Assembly: GCF_040954645.1 (NCBI RefSeq)
Contig: NC_092803.1
Span: 83,555,417-83,619,416, forward strand
Direction: 5' to 3'
Source of the DNA: Diabrotica undecimpunctata
Lineage: Eukaryota; Arthropoda; Insecta; Coleoptera; Chrysomelidae
DNA length: 64,000 nucleotides
The position numbers were made by a program, and so were the translations under genes. A model generated the notes under the pieces. That model worked only from the letters and a program-made list of their open reading frames with translations. It ran no database searches and was not told the DNA's origin. Shown here in pieces: positions 1-8,730 of this stretch. Position 1 is the first letter of the stretch, and every line of letters starts with the position of its first letter.

Positions 1-1771
1 CTTTACCTAAGCGTATTAAACCATCCGATAACAATTCGCTATATATGTCACTGGCAAGAAGAAGATCTATATTTCCAGGGACAGAGTAGGTGGGATCTGC
101 GAGAGTGACTGTAGAGGGAATATTAAATTTACTTCTGTTTATGGATACCTGAGGGAGTCTACAAGTTATGTTGTCTAAAATAGCACAGGAGATTTTGAAA
201 CCATTACCATTTCTTTTGTATGGAAAAATTTCTAGATCGACCATTTTGTTCGAGAATGAACTATGTTCAGAGATAGTAGAGATTTGTAACCTTTTGCTGT
301 AAGGAGAGAGATTTAATTTTTGGACCAAATCTTTAGAGACAAATGACGACTGAGATCCACTATCTAAAATACATCTAGCGTGTATTGGTACGCCATGCTT
401 TGAATAAATAGTGACTAGAGCGGTTGCCAGCAGAACATCCTGCTTTATTGACAGAGCAGAGAGAGAAGTCATCACATTTGAGACCTGAGAGGTTTGAGGT
501 TCAGAGCGAGAGACAGAATTACTTGGACCGGCTTCACCATCAGACCAAGTGTTTTGTACATTGCAAGAGGTTGCGTGATTTTGGCTTTGAAAAGATCTAC
601 TAGAAGAAGAGCTATTTTCATGGTCATTGTGCAAGAGTGTGTGATGCCTTTTCTTGCATATACCACATAAACGTTGAGACGAACAATTTAGAGAGAAGTG
701 TTAGTTGCGACATAGTTTGTTTTCATTAACAAATTTATACTTATCCTGTAAGAAAAGATTAGCAAATTTTGTGCATGCATAAATACTGTGTGTAGCATTA
801 TTACAAAATACGCATGTTTTGGAGTATGAGTTATTTTTATTACTTGCCGAAGAGAAGAGAACCGTTTTAGAGTTTGTTTTAATAACTTTTTTATCGTTAT
901 TATCTGAGTAGTTTAACTTTTCCATAATGTCACACTTTTTTTCTAAAAAATCAAAGAATTGATTTAGCGTGGGAATATCTTTTGACCCTAACTCGTATTC
1001 GAAAGACTGGTGAGTAGTAAAGTCCACTTTTTGCAAAAATATTTCTATTAATAAGAGATCCCAATGCTCGATGGGTACATTCATATTTTTTAGCGCGAGT
1101 AAGGTCTGTTTTGCGGTGACCAAAAATTCACGTAAGGCCTTTGCATTAGTTTTGACTAAGGATGGAACTTTCAAAAGACGCTGTATATGTAAACTAATTA
1201 GGCGCGATTTGTTTTCGTAGCGATTTCGAAGAGTGTCTAACGCGATTTGGAAGTTTTCTTCTAAAACTTGGATGTTTTCTACCAACTGGAGAGGTTCGTT
1301 GCGTAGAAAAGATTTGAGATAAACAAAACGCTGGACGTTGTTGAGTTCCGGGTTATTAATAATTAACGTCTCGAAGAGCTGATAGAATGCACTCCATTCT
1401 GAGAAGCATCCTGAGAAAGTTTGAATTTTAATTTCTGGAAGAGTCACTTTAGCACTAGCTAAACGTGGAGAAGTGGAACTGGACTGGTGTGAAAGAGGTT
1501 GGAGCATCTCCATTCTATGTTGAAGACCTGCCAGAGTTGAGAAGTACTTTTCTTCAATTTCCTCCCTATCGCGTTCTTCAGTGTTTTCTTCGTCCAGTTC
1601 CTCAATCTGATCCATGAGGTCATCATATTTGGCGTAACAATTCGTTAGTTCAGTACGACAGAGTTGGAACTGCAAGGGATCCGTTTCTTGAGTAGAGTTA
1701 TGCCTTAACCAATTAGAGATACGAGAGATTTTTGATTTCAACGGTTTGCGTTGTTTCTTCAATTGATCCAT
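1..1771 (-). pseudogene. BEL/Pao retrotransposon Gag-protease region, partial, with internal stop
   Basis: The minus-strand frame from the ATG at 1769-1771 encodes about 356 residues of a Pao/BEL Gag (DUF1759 type), with an acidic coiled-coil N-terminus. An in-frame TAA lies at 701-703, right where the zinc-knuckle region begins (CRN, stop, then HFSLNC). The same frame then stays open to base 1. It gives a second Cys/His cluster (CGICKKRHHTLLH) and the DUF1758 aspartic protease with the active-site triplet DSG at about 355-363, followed by SQSSF. Reverse transcriptase, RNase H and integrase would lie beyond the left edge. In BEL elements these parts form one long polyprotein, so the stop would end it after Gag. 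It could be a decay mutation or, less likely, a read-through stop. Family assignment is firm; activity is doubtful. Confidence 0.85.
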
Positions 1772-2910
1772 TGCGGTTAGAGATGTATCGAAAGCTTTGC
1801 GAGATATTTATCTATGAGAGATACACGAGAAATAAAAAATTTTAGAGTCTAAAACACAGCTTAGTCCACCCCGTATAATAAACAAGAGTCTCAGAAAATA
1901 ATGTCTGTATGAATCCTGCGAAATATAAACTCGTCCTGTATACTAATAATATGCGTTCGAACTTTTGAATGTCCCTATACGTGATTATAAAAATATATTT
2001 TGGAACGAACTCACCAAATAGACATGAATCTAAAAAATCCATAAAAATCCATAGTCACATCACATGTTTCTTGTCAGCAATTTCACTTGAGATGCACGTC
2101 GAAGAGTCGAAGAGCGATAAATCTAGGATGTTGAGATAAGCGATATTAACACTTGCGTGGTGACGTAATGTTCCATGTGCCGTGAGATTGTTTATCTTAT
2201 GCAAAGTTCTATTTTGTGAAGAGCACTTACTAATGAGTTTATTTTAATTTTTATGGGAAGAGAATTAAAATAAGAGAAAATTAATTTGATTTATGAAGAT
2301 AAATCAAAGCGGGAATTGCGATAAACAATATATTCGGTTCGAAGAGACCACAAATGGTGGAAAGGGTAAACTTTGTTGCCAAACTATCCTCATTTAAGAG
2401 AGGCGTATTTGAACACCTAATTCAAAATATTTATAAAGGACCACTGAAGCAATAAAACAATTAAGAGGTATTTTCCTTCGATTTATTTACACAATAGACT
2501 TAAGGGCTGGTTCAAACATTGACAATTATCGCAATTCTGATAGTTACATAAAGATCTATACAAATATTAGCTTTACAGTGAGTGCGGGGAGGCAGTAACA
2601 GATATACATGAAATGATAAAATTGAGAGAGAGACCAACTATATACGTTTTAACACAAAACACCGGGTTTACAAGCGCATTTATCACTTACGCACCAAGCA
2701 ACTTTCGGGATCACACACAACACCCGGCCTTCACTTGCCGAGAGGCAAATTGGCACTGTCTGTCTTAAGTTACATAACGAGGGGAGGACGGGTCCCTGAT
2801 CTAGGAAATCAGTCGCACACACGTTAACACGATAGCTGCCGACCTGAGCGCACAATTTGATAAAATAACTATACTACGATTACACTATTATACAGGTTGT
2901 TTTTACAACA
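1772..2910 (-). mobile_element. Leader and probable 5' LTR of the BEL/Pao element
   Basis: This stretch lies upstream of the BEL Gag start and should hold the 5' LTR and primer-binding region. Read on the minus strand, the outer end at 2910 begins TGTTGTAAAAACAACC, which looks like an LTR start. It abuts the giant palindrome that starts at 2911. The inner LTR boundary cannot be fixed because the second LTR is outside the window. I see no other gene here; small open frames look like chance. Confidence 0.4.
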
Positions 2911-4640
2911 GTTCCCATTATTAGTGCAACCTTAAAAAATACCTCAATATAATACATGAAGAAAAACTAAATCTATCTTACCTTCCCATAGTCGTCAGAG
3001 AGTTGACCCCTAAAATTCACACGAACAGGTTGAATTTTGACGAGAATATTAATATTGGGTCTCCAAAAAAGACGCAAAGAAGTTTACCACTTTTACCCCC
3101 GGGCTTCCCCCAAAAACCCCCCTCGCAGGGGGTAAAAACGCAAAAAATCAATTTACCAAGAATCTGTAAATCCTAGAAAAAAATATTTCAAATAAAAAAT
3201 GTAGCTGAGATAATTTTAAATAATAATGTTAATAAGCATTTTGTATGTAGAATGTACCATTCTCTTAGAAACAACGCTTCAAGCGTCCGTCGATTTTGCA
3301 TGTCAGTTACGCGAGCGAAATCAATGTTAAATAAAATTTGTATCAGCTGGAAGGTAAAAATTCGATATCTTTTGATTCAATTGAGCTATCGCAAAAATCA
3401 AGATGTGTTTTAAAGGTAAAGAGTTCAGTTTTCGTATGCAGTTTTTATATTTTGGAGCAAATAAACTTAAATTTGATACAGGTGTTAAATAAATAAACGT
3501 GGCGCGATTTTTGCCATTTTTTATGATTCTCACAAGGTCAATACAATCTATTCCTTTTATTAACTGGCCATTATAAAGTTTTAATAACTAGAGCCTAACC
3601 TATAAAACATATAGCATGAAATTTTAGTTTTGGGTTTTGGCAACAAATGAGAGGCATTTGAAATATGCTTAAAAACGTTGTATTTAAACTTTTACACAAC
3701 AAACGATCTAAAATATTTAAAAAAATTTTTTTAATTAATTTAGTACGTTCTTCAGAAGAACAAAACTTCTGCAATAATCTACACCCAAAACAGTCTTCTT
3801 AAATGCATTTTCCGTGACGTGTCATCGTTTGTAATGTAAAACATTAAAATCTGCGTTTTTTATTCATATTTCAAATGCCTCATATTTGTTACCACAACTC
3901 AAAATTGAAGTTTTATGTCATAGCTTTTAAAGGTTGCTCTCTAAAAATAAAAATTTTACTACAACTGTTCAATGAAAATTGAATTTTATTGATCTCACAA
4001 GAATCCTAAAAAATGGCAAAAATTGCGCCACGTTAATTTTAACACTTTTATAAAAACTGCGTTTTTTCTCGTCAAAATACAAAACTGCATACGAAAGCTG
4101 CACCCTTTTCCTTTAAAATACATCTTGAATTTTGTCGATAGAACATTTGGATCAAAAGGTATCAAATTTTTACCGTCCAGCTGATACAAATTTTATTGAA
4201 CATTGATTTCGCTCGCGTAACTGACATGCAAAATCGACGGTCGCTTCAAGAGAACGGCTCATTCTACACAGAAATGCTTATAAACATTCTTGTTTTATAA
4301 TTATCTCAGCTACATTTTTTATTTGAACCATTTTTTTCTACGGTGTAGAGATTCTTATTTAATCGATTTTTTTAGCGTTTTTACCCCTCCCTGTAAGGGG
4401 GTTTTTAGGGGAAAGCCGGGGGGTAAAAGTGGTAAACTTTTATGCACCTTTTTTGCGTTCCCAAACTTAAGATTCTCTGCAAAATTCAGCAGATTAATTA
4501 TTAGATTAGATAATTAGATTAATTATTTTCTTACTAAAGCATCAAACAACAACACTACTCTTTATCTAAGGTAAGATAGATTAAGTTTTTCTTCATGTAT
4601 TACATTTAGGTATTTTTAAGGTTGCACTAATTATGGGAAC
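2911..4640. repeat. Giant palindrome (fold-back element), about 1.73 kb
   Basis: The left side, starting GTTCCCATTATTAGTGCAAC, is the reverse complement of the right side, ending GTTGCACTAATTATGGGAAC. Matches continue inward almost to the centre. Examples are CGCGAGCGAAATCAATGTT at about 3310 against its complement at about 4205, and GAGGCATTTGAAATATG at about 3650 against about 3870. The arms are about 800 bp each, imperfect (by eye around 90%), with a loop of about 100 bp near 3717-3820. No transposase is encoded. It is best read as a non-autonomous fold-back or long-TIR element; the target-site duplication is unclear. Confidence 0.85.
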
Positions 4641-5065
4641 AATGGATGTTTGTCAGAGTAATGAAGAATGAGTAATGTATTGCACGAAAACTAATGATTT
4701 ACGGGACTTTGGATCAGCTGATTTAGTAAATATGCCTAAAACCAAGACAAAAATGCCTCAAAAATTTAAATTAGTTACTGATAATTTTAGTTCCGGTCGG
4801 GTTAACAGCCACGCGCTTTCGAGAAAAATTTTTGAAAATTATGAAAATATGTAATATTTTAAGCTATTTTCAAAAAGAAATTTTCACACTTTTTAGGCGG
4901 CAATATTGAGAAATGACTGCGACATTTCCAAATCTATACAAATGTTTAGTATCAGAAGTATTCCCTGTACTTTAAATTTTATATTACATTTTTTTTTGTT
5001 AATACTTATTACGTAATTACATACATAAACAATTATTTCTGTGCTCATCGACTTACATGCATGCT
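4641..5065. other. No recognisable feature
   Basis: AT-rich spacer between the palindrome and the SINE. A 40-codon ATG frame at 4732-4854 (plus) has no recognisable similarity and is probably chance. Confidence 0.5.
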
Positions 5066-5073
5066 ATTTTTTT

Positions 5074-5373
5074 GATAATATAATAGTCTCCCGTTTTATA
5101 CCGCTGTCGCGGCTTTGGGAGTATAGCAGGGTAGTCTGCTATATCTAGGGCCTACGGTATACAAGGAAGGTAACATGGCCAGTGCTACGCTTCAACCGTC
5201 TATTATTACCCCTGGTTTTACCCAAGGTACTCATTTTTATTCAGGCTGAGTCGACCTGGGGCCTATAGACATTTTTAAAATGTCTAGATGTTCTTGCCGG
5301 CGGTGGGATTCGAACCCCGGACCACCGGCTTGCGAGTCAAGCATCCTACCGCTTGCGCTACGCAGGCCCTTGA
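5074..5373 (-). mobile_element. tRNA-derived SINE
   Basis: On the minus strand the element starts near 5373 with a tRNA-like head. A box A-like motif TAGCGCAAGCGG is at 5349-5360, and a perfect box B (GGTTCGAATCC) is at 5306-5316. The acceptor-stem halves do not pair, so this is a SINE promoter and not a working tRNA gene. A GC-rich body follows, and the 3' end is TATTATATTATC. The element is flanked by the direct repeat ATTTTTTT (5066-5073 and 5374-5381). That is a perfect 8-nt target duplication, though of low complexity. Confidence 0.8.
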
Positions 5374-5612
5374 ATTTTTTTCATTTTCAATCATTTTTTT
5401 GAATATAATGATAATAAAAATGAAGTAATTAAACATAAATACAAGATAATATTGAAAATGCAAATGATGAACAAATTCTATATTATATTATTAAACAAAT
5501 TGTGAAAGTTACTAAAATCAATAAACAAAACTTTTAAAGAAAAAAATTCAGTTTTCTTAAATTTTAAAGAACTCAAATGTGTGGTGTTAATATAAAAAAT
5601 ATTAAAAATTTA

Positions 5613-5756
5613 CGGAGCAGAGGACGCCCACCAACTCCAGGATGGACTGGCGACCTGAAGCGTGTTAGCAATAACTGGATGCAAGCCGCACAAGACATCG
5701 TCAGATGGAAAAAGCTGAGGGAGACCTATGTCCAGCCGTGGACGCATACAGGTTGA
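5613..5756 (+). pseudogene. Non-LTR retrotransposon ORF2 C-terminal tail, 5'-truncated
   Basis: One plus-strand frame reads RSRGRPPTPGW, then DLKRV, NNWMQAAQD and a tail ending TYVQPWTHTG and a TGA stop. This basic GRPxxRW-type segment and its WMQxAQD motif are typical of the extreme C-terminus of endonuclease-reverse transcriptase polyproteins of insect non-LTR elements. Everything upstream is missing, as expected from 5' truncation. The flanks from 5382 hold nothing else recognisable. Confidence 0.7.
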
Positions 5757-6097
5757 TTTGATTATGACTATTATATATTAATAATTAATTTTTAAGTGTG
5801 GATTACTAGCTTCGGTGATACATATAACCCAATTACAACAATTTGTAGTAGATTAACAGGGTTTCTGTGCAAGTTCGATACGAAAAATCGTGGAAAGCGC
5901 AAAAAATATTTTTTTTACGGCAAAACAAGACGTGTGGCCGACAGATGTTGGGAAATAGTTTTTGACTGCTTGAAGAACAGCCACGTAGCAAAACACTTCT
6001 ACAGGCACACCCCTATAAGCGTCGGGGTAGTGCCGGATTAACCACATCCCAGCTAAAACCTACCACCGCTCTTTACATAATTCTTGAATTTTATGTA

Positions 6098-6670
6098 CTT
6101 TACCTAACCTAACCTAACCAAATCTAACCTTACCTAACCAAATTTAACCTTTCCTAACCCATTCTAATCATAGACATATAAGACAAATAGACTGAGTGCT
6201 GCAATACAGACCCGTTCCTCCAGAGCGACAGAGAAAACTGACGCAAAGTACTTAGTCCCTACATCTACCTACTCTTTTTACTTTGCAGACTTATCGACCA
6301 CGTGACCTAAATGACGAATGAGAACGTCACGTGGTATATAAACTTAGCCTATTATAAAAAGATGCAGGGACTGCTTTGCGTCAGTTTTCTCTGTGTTAAT
6401 GGAGAACAGGCTGGTATTTCAAGGATCAATTTGTTTGGTATTATATGTCGATGATCCTAACCAAACCTAAACTAACCAAATCTGTATAAAACTAAACCTA
6501 AACAAAACTAATTTAGGTAAAATATACATATTAACGAGTGTATGTTATTAAGATAAAATATATGAGTTCCCTTCCTGCGCTACGAGATGACCTAACAGCC
6601 CAAGAAGGGTACCCAACATACCATTACCCAACCTAACCTAAGCTAACCCAATCTAACCTAAACTCAACTA
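6098..6670. repeat. Degenerate CCTAA (TTAGG-like) repeat patches
   Basis: Three patches, at about 6100-6164, 6457-6515 and 6627-6667, contain runs and variants of CCTAA, such as CCTAACCTAACC. The arthropod telomere unit is TTAGG, whose complement is CCTAA. All patches have the same orientation, and the first two are split by the hairpin element at 6165-6456. They are too degenerate to be an active telomere; an interstitial relic or a simple satellite is more likely. Confidence 0.55.
6165..6456. repeat. Hairpin MITE-like element, about 290 bp
   Basis: The two ends are inverted complements: the left side has TAATCATAGACATATA and the right side TATATGTCGATGATCC. A second, very clear pair lies inside, with GAGAAAACTGACGCAAAG near 6231 and CTTTGCGTCAGTTTTCTC near 6376. 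The spacer contains CACGTGACC. No protein is coded, so it looks like a non-autonomous DNA transposon with near full-length inverted repeats. Confidence 0.7.
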
Positions 6671-7296
6671 ATTAAAACAAAATACATTAAAAAATCTAAT
6701 GAATTTTTTTTGTCAATTATTCGATATTGTGAAATATAAAGATACTTTACTATTGAGCAAAATTCATATTTTTTTACATTCCCCGTATAAAATTAATAAA
6801 ATTTAATATATCATGGTTCCGTTTTAGGTTTTAGATCATGTACAACTTTTTATAAAGAATAACTTGTTTTCGTAAAATTAATAATAAAAAAGTTTGCCGT
6901 ATGATGCTGACTTGAACACACTGTATATACAGATAGGGAAATAAATTATTTGACTATGGGGCATTAAGACTACGCAACGAACTGAGAAAAAATATTATAT
7001 AGCCTTGTATGTCCGAGAAAATGTAACATGTAACCACATGTCTATGATAGACCTGTAAGCACTATGGGCAGTCTTGTCTGTATATTGTCGCCGAAATAAA
7101 GTTTATTTTTAGATGATCTAGGAAAATATTTTCAACGATGTAATTACAAGATTTAAAAGCAGTTTCATATCTTTGATTAAACCAACAGTTTCTTTAATCT
7201 CAATTCATAAAAAATAACATAATAAATTCCTAACGGCATAAATTAAAACAATTTATTCTAAAAAATAACAATTTTATGATTTTTATTACAACTATT
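6671..7296. other. No recognisable feature
   Basis: AT-rich DNA with an AATAAAG-type signal near 7094 and no supported coding frame, tRNA or repeat family. Confidence 0.4.
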
Positions 7297-7749
7297 TTAA
7301 ATTAAATTTTCAAAAATTGTACCCAAGCAGTAGCCCAATCTATTGTACAATTGCTTTCGGATGTTCGACAACATTTCGGGTGTTATGCTTTGAAAGGCCT
7401 GAATGATTTTTTAAAGTAAATCGTCTAAATTTCCGGCACGTTTAAAATACGAAAAGGTCCAAAGGTGCAAAATCAGGAGAGCGAAGTGGCGTTTTTATGG
7501 TACCTTTTGTACCAATAACTATCTGGAAACGTTTAAAAATCTAAACCTTTTTTTGTTTGCCTTTTTGGTAAATTTCAGTAAGGGCCTAAAAAGGTATTCA
7601 TATTGGACGTATAGCAGACAGACAGTGGAGAAAATCTTTCTTTTTCCAAAAATTTATTAATTTTTCGGCACTTTTAACTGGCATTCGACCTTCAAATCAC
7701 ATTATATAAAATACAGTTCTGACTGGTCCTTTCAGTCCTTCAAGAAAAT
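7297..7749 (-). pseudogene. DUF4817-type DNA transposase relic (C-terminal part)
   Basis: Degenerate minus-strand frames contain a motif like the last catalytic Asp block of Tc1/mariner-like insect transposases (RSPDFAPLDLF at about 7450-7490). In another frame the usual C-terminal tail follows (IIQAFQSITPEMLSNIRKQL, then NRLGYCLG and a stop at 7297). Several stops and frameshifts separate the blocks. Gypsy-A was inserted at its right edge. The same transposon family appears again at 30301-31021, where the N-terminal helix-turn-helix and both terminal repeats are visible. Confidence 0.65.
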
Positions 7750-7753
7750 ATAC

Positions 7754-8032
7754 TGTAGCGTGATTAAATAAAACGAGCGGTTCGAATTTATATACATATA
7801 TTTATTTATAACTTTACAGTTCGGTACTCTCTTATCAACTAAACTAACTTCTAACATCGCGTCATTTATATACCAAAAGTATTAAGTTCCAGAACATTCA
7901 GGAGTTGTCCCACCTCTAATTCGCCTACGTGACCTGTTGTTCTGTCTCTCACTCGAAGGATCGCGAATGTTCTTGTGGTCTTGTTAGAGTTGTAACCGTT
8001 ATATGAGCCATGTCAAAAGCATGTTCGTAACA
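7754..8032 (-). repeat. Gypsy-A 3' LTR
   Basis: 279 bp, TGTTACGAACATGC at its 5' end on the minus strand and CACGCTACA at its 3' end. It differs from the other copy (13742-14020) at one position. Confidence 0.95.
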
Positions 8033-8046
8033 CTGCTCCCCTCTTA
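8033..8046 (-). promoter_or_regulatory. Gypsy-A polypurine tract
   Basis: On the minus strand the purine run AAGAGGGGAGCAG directly precedes the 3' LTR. This is the expected place for the plus-strand DNA primer in reverse transcription. It follows the TAA stop of the macrodomain ORF immediately. Confidence 0.8.
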
Positions 8047-8730
8047 AATCTGAGCGTCCCGATCAGTAACTCTATATGTAGGCCCAGGATGGCGGAATCT
8101 ACAGGACTCTCCAGCTCTGCATGAACCCCTCAAGAAGAAATAACAGTCTACAGACTTTGAAAGACACGATCTCTTCGGATTAATACAACACACAGTAATT
8201 CGTACGCCGGTTTCTCGGAAGATTACTTCAAGCATGCTTCTGACAATCTTCCAATCCAGATTTTCTAGTGCATGGCCTATCTTGGGTAAGGCCAAATTCT
8301 TGATGTCATAATTGCACACGATTTTCTTCAAATTAGTTAGAGCACGCCATATATCCTCGTAGCTTGCCCTGTCTGTATACGACTTCCTGGTCACCATATA
8401 CAGCAAAGATCGAGAACCATCTTCTAATCTCAATACTCTTCCAACTTTAGGCTGCTGGTTTTTTAACTCGTCCAAACGACCGAATTTCTCATAAAATACG
8501 GATGAGATTCCTTTAGTCATCTCAAGATCTTGGGCAACACAGTGGGCTAGAGAGACGTTATGCGGAACACTAAAAAGATCCTGCTGAACTTCTGTGGTCA
8601 CGCCGAATCTAGCACTCTTTCTCTTTGCGTAATTTGACATAAATTCATTAAAGCTTGGTCGCCGGTCATCTTTGATCTCATGTTGAAGGGTTCGTGCTTC
8701 TTCTGTGTCATTTGAGCCAGCAGGACGCAA
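8044..8730 (-). CDS. Gypsy-A third ORF: TARG1/OARD1-like macrodomain plus CCCH zinc finger
   Basis: This frame encodes 228 codons with no ATG at its start (first codon TTG at 8728-8730, a few codons after a stop), and it overlaps the Pol end by 23 bp. Residues about 44-182 look like a macrodomain of the TARG1/OARD1 type: VSLAHCVAQDLEM, KGISSVFYEKFG, LLYMVTRKS, SYEDIWRAL and LALPKIGHALENLDW align in order with the human enzyme. Known TARG1 hydrolyses ADP-ribose esters using Lys84 and Asp125. The matching residues here are Arg115 and Glu156, so binding without full catalysis is possible. Residues 196-214 form a C-X7-C-X5-C-X3-H zinc finger, usually an RNA-binding fold. Translation probably needs a +1 shift near the Pol UGA, or the frames were split by a recent indel. 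Domain assignment is by motif only. Confidence 0.8.
   Translation of the reverse strand: MRPAGSNDTEEARTLQHEIKDDRRPSFNEFMSNYAKRKSARFGVTTEVQQDLFSVPHNVSLAHCVAQDLEMTKGISSVFYEKFGRLDELKNQQPKVGRVLRLEDGSRSLLYMVTRKSYTDRASYEDIWRALTNLKKIVCNYDIKNLALPKIGHALENLDWKIVRSMLEVIFRETGVRITVCCINPKRSCLSKSVDCYFFLRGSCRAGESCRFRHPGPTYRVTDRDAQI

Noticed and set aside
2649..2855. 68-codon Cys-rich frame on the minus strand, possible secreted peptide
   Set aside because: It lies in the BEL leader/LTR region, has no signal peptide, and its cysteine spacing matches no family I know.
4732..4854. 40-codon ATG frame starting MPKTKTKMPQ
   Set aside because: Short, no recognisable similarity, no splice or promoter context.
5285..5373. 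tRNA gene on the minus strand
   Set aside because: Box A and box B are good, but the acceptor and anticodon stems do not pair properly, and a SINE body with a matching flank repeat follows.
5796..6047. Overlapping frames of 81 (plus) and 64 (minus) codons
   Set aside because: No motif on either strand; overlap of both strands suggests chance.
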